Assembly: GCA_938030895.1 (NCBI GenBank)
Contig: CALHIV010000006.1
Coordinates: forward strand, 1 to 56,721
Direction of reading: 5' to 3'
DNA length: 56,721 bases
Source: an uncultured Nitrososphaerales archaeon
GTDB lineage: Archaea > Thermoproteota > Nitrososphaeria > Nitrososphaerales > Nitrosocaldaceae
In this document: piece by piece, positions 35,401 to 45,116 of the stretch
How the letters are laid out: each line of letters starts with the position of its first letter
Position numbering within the stretch: position 1 is the stretch's first letter
Program-made: the position numbers and the translations under genes
Notes under the pieces: generated by a model
The model's input: the letters and a program-made list of their open reading frames with translations, nothing else
Database searches by the model: none
What the model was told of the DNA's origin: nothing

Positions 35401-36669
35401 TTAATGACCGACACCTACAACACCAAGGTAGAGTAGTGCTACTGCTATAAATACATTGATGAATGATAATGCTATCAACTTGGACCATCCTACCCTTAGA
35501 AGTACGTCGATCTTCACCCTTGGATTTGTACCTCTAACAATTATCATAAAGAGTGCTACACCGAAGGTCTTTATTGTGAACCAGAATATGCTGCTAACCT
35601 CACCACTGCTGAGTACTTGTACATTGAAGACCTCTATGCTGGGAAGGAACTCTGGTCCTATCCAGCCACCAAGGAAGAGTGTTGTGAACAATGCTGATAA
35701 TGCATACATCTTTATGTAATTTGCTAGCTGGATTAGTCCATAAGCCATACCAGAGTACTCAGTGAGCCATCCAGCAACTATCTCACTCTCAGCCTCTGGC
35801 AGATCGAAAGGTATCCTCTCAAGCTCTGCTAATGCAGTTACAAAGAATACAAATGCTCCTATTGGCACTAGTAGTATGAACCAGTATGAGTACTGTGCCT
35901 CTACTATGCCTGTAAGGCTTAGTGTAGATGCAAGTATGACTATGGGTAGAACAGCAAGTATCAATGGAATCTCATAGGATATCAACTGGTATAATGCCCT
36001 TAACCCCCCTATGAATGGGTACTTACTATTGCTTGCATACGATGCTAGAAGAACTGTTAGGGGGAAGAAGCCTAGGAGAGCAAAGACCGCTAAAAGGCTC
36101 ACATCTATATCTGCTATTACCCATCCGGGTGCTACTGGGATGAGTGCTATGAGCCCAGCTGCTGCTATAACGAGCACTGCAGGTGCAGCCCAGAATATCG
36201 GCTTATCTGCGCCAGATGGTACTATTATCTCCTTGCCCAGTAACTTGAGGAGATCTGCTATGAGTTGGAGGAACCCTCCTAGAGAGTTTGCCCACCAGAA
36301 CGCTTCTCTACCGGCATGGTATGGACCGACTCTCAACTGCATCTTTGCAAGTGTCTTCCTCTCAGCAAATATGAGTACAGTAGCGAATAATGCAGCGAAT
36401 GTGAACCCTGGGAATACCGCTATTCTAAAGAATAGACTCTCTAAAGTTGGCCTTATCAATGGTGCACCAACCTGGGGATTGGTAAGCATTGTAAGCAGTA
36501 GGTATGGGTTTATCTCAACTCCGTTTATGACTGGAGGGGGAACGTAGAAGAGTACTATGAATATTATAGGGAGTGCTATGAGCGAGACTATGATGAGTAT
36601 CCAGAAGAGCAGCCAGAGCACACTCTTCACAAAGTTTGAGAATGTAAACTCGCTCACCGTACTCATCAA
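35401..36669 (-). CDS. nuoH: Complex I subunit H
   Basis: Membrane subunit of 422 residues that forms the quinone cavity with B and D. LIFAERKTLAKMQLRVGPYH, the loop AELERIPFDLPEAESEIVAG with its acidic residues, and the C-terminal RGTNPRVKIDVLLRVGWSKL are characteristic. The N-terminal section has one extra hydrophobic helix and a loop of about 40 residues before the common core, making it longer than many bacterial homologues. Confidence 0.95.
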   Translation of the reverse strand: MMSTVSEFTFSNFVKSVLWLLFWILIIVSLIALPIIFIVLFYVPPPVINGVEINPYLLLTMLTNPQVGAPLIRPTLESLFFRIAVFPGFTFAALFATVLIFAERKTLAKMQLRVGPYHAGREAFWWANSLGGFLQLIADLLKLLGKEIIVPSGADKPIFWAAPAVLVIAAAGLIALIPVAPGWVIADIDVSLLAVFALLGFFPLTVLLASYASNSKYPFIGGLRALYQLISYEIPLILAVLPIVILASTLSLTGIVEAQYSYWFILLVPIGAFVFFVTALAELERIPFDLPEAESEIVAGWLTEYSGMAYGLIQLANYIKMYALSALFTTLFLGGWIGPEFLPSIEVFNVQVLSSGEVSSIFWFTIKTFGVALFMIIVRGTNPRVKIDVLLRVGWSKLIALSFINVFIAVALLYLGVVGVGH

Positions 36670-36828
36670 TAGTTCACCTCTTCACGTATTGTGCAGATCC
36701 ATCCATCAAACCAACCATCAAACCAACCATCCAATCGAATCCAATCCAATCCCATAATCCTTTCATGCATATTGCCTTTACCAACAATCATCGGCCTACA
36801 CCTAATCTATATCTACCTAAATCTATAT

Positions 36829-37986
36829 CTACCTATCAGCCTCCACCGGCCAGTAGTTCATACTCCAATATATACTTGGCATATCGGCAAGTTTTGCGCC
36901 CTTGAGTAGATGTGCCATAACAGGTATCTCCCTGAACGAGGGTACACTCAACTTCACCCTGTATGGTTTTGGATTACCATCACTTACAAGATAGTACGCT
37001 AACTCACCCCTTGCTGCCTCAACACGCTTGAATACCTCCCCAACAGCACCTTTTGGGTTTGGTCCAAGTTTTGTTCTTACTGGGCCTGAAGGCATCCTCT
37101 CAAGTGCTTGCAGTGCTATCTCAACGCTCTCATACATCTCAAGCCATGGTACGTATGCCCTAGCAAAACTATCCCCCTCATTCATGGTTATAACCTTAAA
37201 GTCTAGTTCATCATATACATCGTAAGGCTCGACCTTGCGTATATCATGCTCAACCCCAGATGCTCTAAGTACTGGACCAGTTGCTCCAAGATTTATCGCA
37301 TCCTCCCTACGCAATATACCAACACCAACGGTCCTAGCCTGAAAGAGTGGGTTATCGTAGAAGATATCCTTATACTCCTTGAGTCTATTCCTGAAGTAGA
37401 GTAGATGCCTCTTAGCCTTCTCAGGGAAGGCATCGGGTACATCATTCCTAACCCCTCCAGGCACGAAGTATGCATGTGTGACCCTTGCACCAGAGGCCAT
37501 CTCAGCAAGGTCTATCAATAGTTCCCTATCAGCCATCGGCCACATGAACATAGTAGAGTGCCCAAGGAATATACCGTATATGCCAAGCCAGTAGAGTTCG
37601 AATATGCACCTATTCAACTCTGCCATTATAACCCTTATGTACTTTGCACGTTCAGGAACAGGTATATTGCATATCTCCTCAACCGCTAATACATATGGGT
37701 AGAGTATCCCACAAGAGTCTGCTATCATTGGTCTCTCAAGATGTGGTATATTCTGTATGTAGTTCCTATACTCACACATCTTCTCCTCCCCTCTATGCAC
37801 ATACCCTGGGTCTGGTAATGCCTCAACTATTATATCGCCATCAACCTTAACTATGAGCCTGAAGTGCCCTGAGCCTGGATGCTGAGGGCCTACACTTAAG
37901 GTGAGTATGCCCTTATCCATACCATCAGCATCCTTGCCCTCTACATCGAACCCAGGTATCCTCTCTCTATCTATCTCAAGACCCAT
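36829..37986 (-). CDS. nuoD: Complex I subunit D (49-kDa type)
   Basis: Peripheral-arm subunit, 385 residues, related to the large subunit of NiFe hydrogenases and lining the quinone site. VGPQHPGSGHFRLIVKVDGD with the key His, then YVHRGEEKMCEYRNYIQNIP and EICNIPVPERAKYIRVIMAE, are conserved. ASGARVTHAYFVPGGVRND and the C-terminal SMNYWPVEADR follow. The nickel-binding Cys residues of hydrogenases are absent, as expected for complex I. Confidence 0.96.
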   Translation of the reverse strand: MGLEIDRERIPGFDVEGKDADGMDKGILTLSVGPQHPGSGHFRLIVKVDGDIIVEALPDPGYVHRGEEKMCEYRNYIQNIPHLERPMIADSCGILYPYVLAVEEICNIPVPERAKYIRVIMAELNRCIFELYWLGIYGIFLGHSTMFMWPMADRELLIDLAEMASGARVTHAYFVPGGVRNDVPDAFPEKAKRHLLYFRNRLKEYKDIFYDNPLFQARTVGVGILRREDAINLGATGPVLRASGVEHDIRKVEPYDVYDELDFKVITMNEGDSFARAYVPWLEMYESVEIALQALERMPSGPVRTKLGPNPKGAVGEVFKRVEAARGELAYYLVSDGNPKPYRVKLSVPSFREIPVMAHLLKGAKLADMPSIYWSMNYWPVEADR

Positions 37987-38009
37987 CTAGATCACCTCTG
38001 TAGTAACAC

Positions 38010-38522
38010 TCACTCTTCCCTACCCTTTGTATGAAAGTCTTTACGTAATGGTGGGATATCGGCCCAGTCCTCTGGAAGAAGTAAGCGTTCAAGCCTTGGA
38101 TGCCCATCGAATATAACGCCCAGCATCTCAAATGTCTCACGCTCATGGTACTCAACCCCTCTATATATTGGGATCAGTGTGGGCATGACAGGATCATCCC
38201 TATCAAGTTGTACAGCAAATACAAGTACTGATGATCTGAACTTATCGTTCGTACATGAGCCTATATGATACACTACATCTATCAACTTGTTCTTTGGGTA
38301 ATCTACACCTGCAACAGATATGGGATGGTCAAATCCCAGTTCATCCCTAGCGTATCTGGCAAACTCTAGGATTATATCCTTGCTCACATTGAACCTTATC
38401 CTTCTGGGCTTCACATATGCTAGTTTAACCTTATCGCCAAACCTTGCGATAACCCTATCTACGATCTCCTTCTCAACAGTCAACTGATCTGTACTTGCTT
38501 GACCTTGGCCCTGTTGGCTCAT
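38010..38522 (-). CDS. nuoC: Complex I subunit C (30-kDa type)
   Basis: A 170-residue scaffold subunit of the peripheral arm. The signature DDPVMPTLIPIYRGVEYHER, followed by ETFEMLGVIFDGHPRLERLL and PEDWADIPPLRKDF, is diagnostic. It begins with a Gln/Ser-rich stretch and lies 24 nt before nuoD. Confidence 0.95.
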   Translation of the reverse strand: MSQQGQGQASTDQLTVEKEIVDRVIARFGDKVKLAYVKPRRIRFNVSKDIILEFARYARDELGFDHPISVAGVDYPKNKLIDVVYHIGSCTNDKFRSSVLVFAVQLDRDDPVMPTLIPIYRGVEYHERETFEMLGVIFDGHPRLERLLLPEDWADIPPLRKDFHTKGREE

Positions 38523-38550
38523 ATACCATCATTAATTGCTACTACTGCTA

Positions 38551-39108
38551 CTACCTGAACCTAGTCCTCTTTATCTTCTCCTGCAGGAGAATACAGCCTT
38601 GTATTAGCGTCTCTGGCCTAGGGGGGCAACCTGGTACGTAAACATCAACTGGTATAACACCATCTATGCCTGGAAGCACATTATATGAGTCAAAGTATAA
38701 CCCGCCAGTTATTGCACATGCGCCCATGGCTATAACATACTTGGGCTCTGGCATCTGATCATAGATCATCCTGACCCTTGGGGCCATCTTCCTTGTAACT
38801 GTACCCTGTATAACCATGAGGTCACATTGCCTTAAAGAGCCGAACGCCTCTATTATACCAAAGCGCTCAACATCATACCTAGGGCCTGATGCTGCACCAA
38901 ACTCAAGACTACAGCAGGCAGTCTCCAGATGCACTGGCCAGAGCGACCATAATCTACCCCAGTTTATCGCGTAACCCAATGGTTTATCAATCGCTTTCAC
39001 CAAGACCTCTGATAACTTACCTACTAGAATGTTGAAGTTTGCTGGTCTCTCACCATCTAATGCCCCTCTGCTACTCTCTCGCTTAGGGCTTAGAAGTTCT
39101 CTTAGCAT
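38551..39108 (-). CDS. nuoB: Complex I subunit B (cluster N2)
   Basis: Carries the terminal 4Fe-4S cluster N2 that reduces quinone, 185 residues. Ligand Cys residues are in ETACCSLEFGAA (tandem Cys), RQCDLMVIQGTVT and GACAITGG, and in VPGCPPRPETLIQG. It lies between nuoA and nuoC and has its own ATG. The gap to nuoA is unusually long (158 nt) and filled by ATATC repeats. Confidence 0.96.
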   Translation of the reverse strand: MLRELLSPKRESSRGALDGERPANFNILVGKLSEVLVKAIDKPLGYAINWGRLWSLWPVHLETACCSLEFGAASGPRYDVERFGIIEAFGSLRQCDLMVIQGTVTRKMAPRVRMIYDQMPEPKYVIAMGACAITGGLYFDSYNVLPGIDGVIPVDVYVPGCPPRPETLIQGCILLQEKIKRTRFR

Positions 39109-39202
39109 ACAACTTCATATACCCTACCCTAAGATATTATTTATACTTTATCAATGCTGACTACACTATGATAAGATCGATGATCGCTGTAATATATTAC
39201 AG

Positions 39203-39263
39203 ATATCATATCATATAATATCATCCCATATCATATCATATCATGTCGTATCATATCATATCT
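39203..39263. repeat. ATATC/ATATCAT tandem repeat between nuoA and nuoB
   Basis: Repeats of TATCATATCA with small variations occupy the nuoA-nuoB gap. No RNA fold or frame was recognised. This is the longest gap between the consecutive genes nuoA to nuoD. Confidence 0.6.
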
Positions 39264-39265
39264 TA

Positions 39266-39637
39266 TTACCAGATATCCCTTCTTGCAGAGAGGTACATTG
39301 CATAGGCAAGTGCAGCACCTAGGATGGCAAGGAAGATTATTATTGGTAATGTCACTGCCCTTGGTAGACCGAATAGCGATACGCCCCAGGCATAAAGGAA
39401 GATGGTCATGACATCAAACACAACGAACATGAGTACGTATGAATAGTACTGCATCATGAACCTAGTCCTACCCTCTCCACTTGGTACCTGCCCACACTCC
39501 ATCGGCATGAACTTCACCGGATTGAAGAACCTCCTCCTTGGTGCTATCATCTTCGCTACTATGAGTGCAGGTACAGATGCTACTACACCGAATAGGAGCA
39601 TCCAGAGTAACGGCTCGAATGCTGTACCAGCACTCAA
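39266..39637 (-). CDS. nuoA: Complex I subunit A
   Basis: Three-helix membrane subunit, 123 residues. PVKFMPMECGQVPSGEGRTR carries the loop with the conserved Glu-Cys-Gly, and FMMQYYSYVLMFVVFDVMTI is the second helix with its Asp. The start codon is TTG at 39637, supported by a GGAGG sequence 9 nt upstream on the minus strand; an upstream in-frame stop rules out a longer start. A TATA-like CTTTTATAA near 39680 would drive the operon. Confidence 0.93.
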   Translation of the reverse strand: MSAGTAFEPLLWMLLFGVVASVPALIVAKMIAPRRRFFNPVKFMPMECGQVPSGEGRTRFMMQYYSYVLMFVVFDVMTIFLYAWGVSLFGLPRAVTLPIIIFLAILGAALAYAMYLSARRDIW

Positions 39638-39771
39638 TTCACTCAGCCTCCAAAGAGGAGAGAGGTATCCAGTTATAAAAGGGTAACTGTAACTGTTGCT
39701 GCTACTCTTGCTTTGCTGTTACATCACTGCCACTGATTATTATAAATAGTGTCTGCCCCTTACCCAACTCG

Positions 39772-40977
39772 ATGCTTGTCATCTCAACATGGAGTAGACC
39801 GTTCGTAAAGGCATCTGTAGTACTACTCTTCATAGGCAGCAGCATAGGCTCAGCATGGATGCTAACCCTCTCTGGTTATAGCATCGGTATACCAAGTATA
39901 TTTGCTCTACACAGGGAGTTACAGACTGGAGCAGTGACGCTACTCATCATGGGTGTTATGTACATGCTAGTACCAAGGATAAGGAGTATTAGGTTTACAT
40001 ATGTGAGAGAGGCAAGGATATCATTCTTACTTATGATAGTAGCACTGATCATGTATTCTACCACTATAATTGCAGTAGATGGTAGGATTAACACTACTGT
40101 TGCATTAACATCAAGCATGATCAGGCTAACTGCCATAGCACTATTCTCAACGCTAGTGCTCCTAATGTTAAGGATAGCCCCAAAGGTAGGCAGACTGGCA
40201 GATTACTACTTCATACTTGCATTACTTATGCTGGTAGCATACAACACGTTACATACACTTGCTGTAGCAGGAGTGAGTATAGGGGTTGAGCCCCTTAACC
40301 TAATCTACATATGGATAGCATCTGTTATATTCACTATATTTGGTGTACAATACAAGGTTGTGCCGGTCTTCTTCAACCAATCAGCCCCCATGAAGGGTAT
40401 AGATAAGATAGCATTAGCCTCTTCAGTAGTATCTTCTTCCCTACTCCTATCACAACTCTTCTTTGCTGCAGTTATTGCTATGATTGTATCTACTCTAGCA
40501 TTTGCCCATAGCATATATCTCATGCGTAGACTGACCATACCTGAGTTCCTCTACACATCCGATGATCCCCAAGCAGAGGAGAAGATAGCGAGGCTAAGGT
40601 TCTTCGCAACGCTCCTAAGAGTATCCTATGCTGCACTACTCTTAGGCCTTGTACTCGCATTGCTCTATGTTGCTAGTCCTTCATTCAGCCTATATGATCT
40701 AGCAATACATATCGTAACCATGGGATTCATAGGCATAACTATGATGAACTTCATACCGATCATGATCCCTCCAATAGTTGGGAGGAATCTTAACTATACA
40801 AGGTTCAACATGATACCCTTGTTGGTACTACTCTCCTCAATAGCATTAAGGATCTCATGGAACATAATCCCATATATAGTAGCAATAGAGCGGGTTGTAT
40901 TTGGCATATCTGGTATTGTGGCAGTTGTAGCGATGCTACTTTACATAAATATGCTTCATAGATCAATGGATAAGTGA
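39772..40977 (+). CDS. NnrS-like / haem-copper-type multi-helix membrane protein
   Basis: The 401-residue protein has about 12 hydrophobic helices. His residues occur in FALHRELQTGAVTLLIMGVM, YNTLHTLAVAG and LAIHIVTMGFIGITMMNFIP, the last two being where NnrS and haem-copper oxidase-related proteins place haem or copper ligands. IPPIVGRNLNYTRF resembles the loop after the last His helix of NnrS. Such proteins are linked to nitric-oxide tolerance, which would fit a nitrogen-oxidising lifestyle. That function is inference. It is divergent from the nuo operon, with TATAAATA about 30 nt before its ATG. Confidence 0.5.
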   Translation: MLVISTWSRPFVKASVVLLFIGSSIGSAWMLTLSGYSIGIPSIFALHRELQTGAVTLLIMGVMYMLVPRIRSIRFTYVREARISFLLMIVALIMYSTTIIAVDGRINTTVALTSSMIRLTAIALFSTLVLLMLRIAPKVGRLADYYFILALLMLVAYNTLHTLAVAGVSIGVEPLNLIYIWIASVIFTIFGVQYKVVPVFFNQSAPMKGIDKIALASSVVSSSLLLSQLFFAAVIAMIVSTLAFAHSIYLMRRLTIPEFLYTSDDPQAEEKIARLRFFATLLRVSYAALLLGLVLALLYVASPSFSLYDLAIHIVTMGFIGITMMNFIPIMIPPIVGRNLNYTRFNMIPLLVLLSSIALRISWNIIPYIVAIERVVFGISGIVAVVAMLLYINMLHRSMDK

Positions 40978-40994
40978 TGAGCATATCTATCTAT

Positions 40995-41045
40995 TGGTTC
41001 TGTTCGGTTAGGTTAGGTTCGGTTTAGTTTGGTTTAGTTTAGATA
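40995..41045. repeat. GGTTTAGTTT-type short repeat
   Basis: Runs of GGTTAGGTT and GGTTTAGTTT lie between the NnrS-like gene and the end of glmS, and may belong to a convergent termination zone. No function is shown. Confidence 0.4.
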
Positions 41046-41083
41046 TAGGAGGTGAGAGGGAGTAGTGATTACATCCTCTCATC

Positions 41084-42928
41084 TTACTTGACGGTTACAG
41101 ACTTTGCTATATTCCTTGGGTAATCTGGGTTGCAATCCCTCTTAAGTGCCATATGGTATGCCAGTAACTGTAACGGTATAACCTCATAGAGTGGATAGAG
41201 CATTCTATCAACTCTAGGGATGGCAAGTGTGAAATCGTAGATACTGCTGCTCGAATCAGATACACCTACTATGTATGCTCCTCTAGCCTTGGCCTCATGA
41301 GCAGATGTTAGAACATCGTTATATGTCTCATCCATAGGGTTCAACACTATCACTATGCTCTTCTCATCTATCAGTGCTAGTGGACCATGCTTCAGCTCCC
41401 CAGCATGTATACCTTCAGCATGAATATATGCTAGTTCCTTGAGTTTCAATGCACATTCAAGTGCTATGGCATAGTGTATCCCTTTTGCTATTATGTATAT
41501 GTTGTTTGCATGCTTTATCCTCTCTGCAAGATCACTGATTACTGCTTCCATCTCCAGCATCTTCTCTACATATATGCTAGAACTCTCCATACCAAGAGTA
41601 AGGTTAGTACCTTTACTCCTTGCAATCTCTACACTAATCCTGTATAGTAGTGCAATCTGTGCTGTAAAGCTCTTCGTTGCAGCAACACCAATCTCTGGAC
41701 CAGCATTTATACTTATGAAGATATCGCTCTCCCTTGCAAGTGTTGATAATGGAGAGTTCACGATAGATGCTATCTTGAAGTTGTTGAGCCTTGCAAGCCT
41801 AACTGCGTTCAACACATCTGCAGTCTCACCACTCTGTGATATTGCAAGTAGTATGGGTCTGCCATTACCGATGCAGATACCCATGTTATACATGAACTCA
41901 CTTGCAACTACTGCATCACAATTCAACATGCATATGGTAGAGAAGAGGTACTTGGCCATTAGTGCTGCATGATGACTACTACCAGAGCCTGTTATGACTA
42001 TTCTATCAGCATTAACAAGTGAGTCTACTAGCAGGTGTAATCTCTTGGGATCATTATTGAATGCCTTGCTTATTGTATATCTCTGCTCATGTATCTCCTT
42101 CAGTGTATAGTGTGCAAACCTGCCCTTATCTACATCTGCAAACTCCCATGCTATCTGGGTTATATCCTTCATCACTACCTTACCATCCCTATTACATACT
42201 CTTATGCTCAGCCTTGGATTATGCCCTTCACCCCTTACAATAAAGACCTCTCCATCTGCAAGGAAGATGGCCTTATCAGTATACTCTATGAATCCTAATA
42301 CATCGCTTGCTATGAAGCACTCATTGGCAAAGAGCAGATAGTCATCATCATTGCCCCTACTTGGATTACCAAGCCCTATTATGAGAGGCTCGTGATACCT
42401 TGCTCCCAGTAATATGCCATCGCCTGTGAGTGCTACGAATGAGTATGAGCCTCTTAGCATGTTCAGTCTCTCTGCTATTGCCTTGCATATAATATTGCTA
42501 TTACCATCATCAATGGCAGGCAAAGACTCTAGGATGTGTGCTATAACCTCGCTATCTGTATCGCTCTTGAATATATGTCCTTCTGCAATAAGCATTGACC
42601 TCAACTCATCATGATTCTCTACTATCCCATTATGTACAACTGCTATCCTACCATTGCAGGATAGGTGGGGATGGGCGTTGATGTTATTCACTGCACCATG
42701 TGTAGCCCATCTAGTATGCCCTATCCCAACACTACCCTGCATACAATCAAGGCTGAGTCTAGCATTAACATGACTTACATTACCAACGCCCTTCCTTACG
42801 ATCAGGGCTGAGTTGTGTACTGTTGCTATACCAACGCTATCATAGCCCCTATACTCCATCCTAGATAATGCCTTGACCATTAAAGGAGCAGCATCCCTGT
42901 AACCTTTGTATGCTATTATGGAGCACAC
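41084..42928 (-). CDS. glmS: Glutamine-fructose-6-phosphate aminotransferase (GlmS)
   Basis: Makes glucosamine 6-phosphate from fructose 6-phosphate and glutamine, the first step toward amino-sugar polymers and N-glycans. The mature N-terminal nucleophile is Cys2 (MCSIIAYKGYRDAAP), with MEYRGYDSVGIA and GHTRWATHGAVNNINAHPH forming the glutaminase site. Two SIS domains follow: ITGSGSSHHAALMAKYLF with AISQSGETADVLNA, and YIIAKGIHYAIALECALKLK with EGIHAGELKHGPLALID. It ends in the conserved LAYHMALKRDCNPDYPRNI before a few extra residues. At 614 residues the length is normal. Confidence 0.95.
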   Translation of the reverse strand: MCSIIAYKGYRDAAPLMVKALSRMEYRGYDSVGIATVHNSALIVRKGVGNVSHVNARLSLDCMQGSVGIGHTRWATHGAVNNINAHPHLSCNGRIAVVHNGIVENHDELRSMLIAEGHIFKSDTDSEVIAHILESLPAIDDGNSNIICKAIAERLNMLRGSYSFVALTGDGILLGARYHEPLIIGLGNPSRGNDDDYLLFANECFIASDVLGFIEYTDKAIFLADGEVFIVRGEGHNPRLSIRVCNRDGKVVMKDITQIAWEFADVDKGRFAHYTLKEIHEQRYTISKAFNNDPKRLHLLVDSLVNADRIVITGSGSSHHAALMAKYLFSTICMLNCDAVVASEFMYNMGICIGNGRPILLAISQSGETADVLNAVRLARLNNFKIASIVNSPLSTLARESDIFISINAGPEIGVAATKSFTAQIALLYRISVEIARSKGTNLTLGMESSSIYVEKMLEMEAVISDLAERIKHANNIYIIAKGIHYAIALECALKLKELAYIHAEGIHAGELKHGPLALIDEKSIVIVLNPMDETYNDVLTSAHEAKARGAYIVGVSDSSSSIYDFTLAIPRVDRMLYPLYEVIPLQLLAYHMALKRDCNPDYPRNIAKSVTVK

Positions 42929-43008
42929 GGAGTAGTAGAGGCATGCTGGTATTTCAATATTTGGAGACCTCGTATAATAAGGCTAAATAATATGTATGCT
43001 ATGACGGG

Positions 43009-43953
43009 TTATGTGTATACCCTACCTAGCTGCCTTCTCATCATCCTCATAAGCCTCATCTGTGAACGCTTGACTACCAGAGAGAGTACACCTACGCTCA
43101 TCCCTTGTATTGCTACAAGGAGTAGTGCTACACCAACAAGGAACCAGTTACTAGAGAACTTTCCAGTGTAGACCATCTCCATGAATGAGTTGAATAGCAT
43201 TATCCCAGCAGGTATCAACAACAGGCTGACGAGTAATGAGTAGAATGCCCCAGGGTTATGCAACTTTGCAAGGTTGAATATACTGCTTATTATCCTGAAT
43301 CCATGCCTCCATGTAGAGAGCTTCTGCCTCCCAACCCTTGCCCTGTAATTTATTGGAACCTCTGTTATACTGCCTATGCTTGCTATCTGTGCAGCGATCT
43401 CAACCTCAACATCGAACCCAGATGTATTAAGATCGATCTCCCTCATAGTCTCAGTCTTGAGCATGTACATGCCGGAGCATACATCTGAGAGGTTAGTGTT
43501 CATGAGTAGGTTGAATACCTTTGTTATAACAGCATTGCCAAACTTGTGTAGCCTACTCATGCTACCATCCTCAACAGGTATCCTTGCACCTATTATCTCA
43601 TCATAATTGTCCATATGCTGAAGGAAGCGCTCTATGCTAGATGCATCATATGTGTAATCTCCATCCATAACAAGCATGTATGGAGTGTTAACATGTTCTA
43701 CAGCGGTCTTGAGTGCCCCAGTCTTACCCTTCCCGTGCTGATAGATAACCCTTGCACCCAAACCCTTTGCTACATCAACAGTTCTATCCTTAGAGTAGCC
43801 ATCAACTACAAGTATATTGGTTATACCTAGAGAGTGCAACTCCTTTATAACCTCGGCTACGCCCTGCTCTTCATTAAGTGTTGGTATAACTACAGTTATC
43901 AACTTGTTAAGATCTAGAGCCTTTAACCTCTCCTTTATCTCTATACCCATCAT
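43009..43953 (-). CDS. Family 2 glycosyltransferase with two C-terminal membrane helices
   Basis: The 314-residue protein has a GT-A catalytic domain, with VVIPTLNEEQGVAEVIKEL, VVDGYSKDRTVDVAKGLGAR and the DxD-type LVMDGDYTYDASSI. NYRARVGRQKLSTWRHGFRI is typical of dolichyl-phosphate mannose/glucose synthases. Two membrane helices (about 235-255 and 270-295) anchor it. It probably charges a polyprenyl phosphate for surface glycan assembly. It overlaps the winged-helix gene upstream by 4 nt (ATGA). Confidence 0.9.
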   Translation of the reverse strand: MMGIEIKERLKALDLNKLITVVIPTLNEEQGVAEVIKELHSLGITNILVVDGYSKDRTVDVAKGLGARVIYQHGKGKTGALKTAVEHVNTPYMLVMDGDYTYDASSIERFLQHMDNYDEIIGARIPVEDGSMSRLHKFGNAVITKVFNLLMNTNLSDVCSGMYMLKTETMREIDLNTSGFDVEVEIAAQIASIGSITEVPINYRARVGRQKLSTWRHGFRIISSIFNLAKLHNPGAFYSLLVSLLLIPAGIMLFNSFMEMVYTGKFSSNWFLVGVALLLVAIQGMSVGVLSLVVKRSQMRLMRMMRRQLGRVYT

Positions 43954-44294
43954 AACTTATCACCCTCATCGGTATTCTTGCTTGATATATTATGATTGGC
44001 TGTATTTAAGCTTTCATAGAACTTTAGGTACTCAAGGCCCTTCTCAGTCGTTACATATATATACTTGCTTCTCTTACCAGTGCTATTATCCTCATACGCT
44101 CTAATAAAGCCAGAGTTGAGAGCATAGTCTATGTAGTGTTTAACTTGCATGAAGCTTAGAGCATTGCTATACATTATCTTGGTCTTTGTTGTACCGTTTA
44201 TGGCAGATGCAAGTACACCAGCCAATATCTCTTCCTTACTCCTCCTAGAACTCTTTAACATATTGGTATTTCTCTTAACGTTATTGCCCTTCAT
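43950..44294 (-). CDS. Winged-helix DNA-binding protein
   Basis: A 114-residue protein that matches thaumarchaeal winged-helix regulators. SKEEILAGVLASAINGTTKT starts the helix region, ALSFMQVKHYIDYALNSGFI is the recognition part, and KYIYVTTEKGLEYLKFYESL the wing and last helix. Both ends are Lys/Asn/Ser-rich and probably disordered. It is translationally coupled to the glycosyltransferase gene and could control it. Confidence 0.82.
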   Translation of the reverse strand: MKGNNVKRNTNMLKSSRRSKEEILAGVLASAINGTTKTKIMYSNALSFMQVKHYIDYALNSGFIRAYEDNSTGKRSKYIYVTTEKGLEYLKFYESLNTANHNISSKNTDEGDKL

Positions 44295-44389
44295 ACCTAT
44301 TACTCCTGTAGAGTAGGATATAAAGACTGATGGTATATGAGATATGTAATAGATGTTATATAACAGCAGTTATAGAATAAAGTACACCT

Positions 44390-45055
44390 TCAATGTATCC
44401 TTGCTAGCAGTGCACGCATACCCTGTATTATAGATATAGATAAGAGTAGGGAGAATGATACGTGCAGTATTATTGCTATAGATATCATATCCTCTCTTCC
44501 TCTAATAATACCCTTGTTGATATTGCTACCAATTATGTGATCAAAGAAGAGCAGGCCATCGGTAGTGAATAGGTAGAGTATCGAGCCTAGAAGGGGTAGC
44601 ATTACAACCAAGCCCAGTATGTTGCCCCTACTCCTAGTAAGGATAGCCTTATCATACTTTATGATGAGGAGTACCGCTAAGCCTAGAGCAATAGACTCTA
44701 CAACAATATTCATGGGTGAGAGTAGATCATAACCCATGCCTATCTCATACCTCCATGGCCATAACACATTTGTACTAGCAACTATCACATCCCCCAGCAT
44801 TATATGCTGTATAATCGCTACAAAGTATGGTATGCTCCTCTTCCTGTAGATTATAAGGAATGGTATGAATACTATGCCCCAGAATAGTATGCTATGGGTT
44901 ACAGATCTATGCTTGATGTACTCCTGAAGTAGGATATCAACGTCAGGGACCATGCCCAGTAACATCACTAGGTAAGGGTTGATCCTAACTCTCAGCAGTG
45001 ATGCCAATGATCTTGATATGATATATGCCCATGCAGCATGTCCTACTAGGAACAC
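44390..45055 (-). CDS. DUF457-like membrane protein (YdjM type)
   Basis: The 221-residue protein has about six hydrophobic helices. VGHAAWAYIISRSLASLL and MVPDVDILLQEYIKHRSVTH (Asp-x-Asp and HRSVTHS) are typical of the DUF457 'metal-dependent hydrolase' family, and AIIQHIMLGDVIVAS gives a third His-Asp region. The family's substrate is unknown. It is divergent from the small basic protein gene at 45117. Confidence 0.75.
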   Translation of the reverse strand: MFLVGHAAWAYIISRSLASLLRVRINPYLVMLLGMVPDVDILLQEYIKHRSVTHSILFWGIVFIPFLIIYRKRSIPYFVAIIQHIMLGDVIVASTNVLWPWRYEIGMGYDLLSPMNIVVESIALGLAVLLIIKYDKAILTRSRGNILGLVVMLPLLGSILYLFTTDGLLFFDHIIGSNINKGIIRGREDMISIAIILHVSFSLLLSISIIQGMRALLARIH

Positions 45056-45116
45056 CTGTAGAACTGTATATGAGCAGACTAAAAACCTTTATCTGTATCT
45101 ATATGATCTGCTCTAT

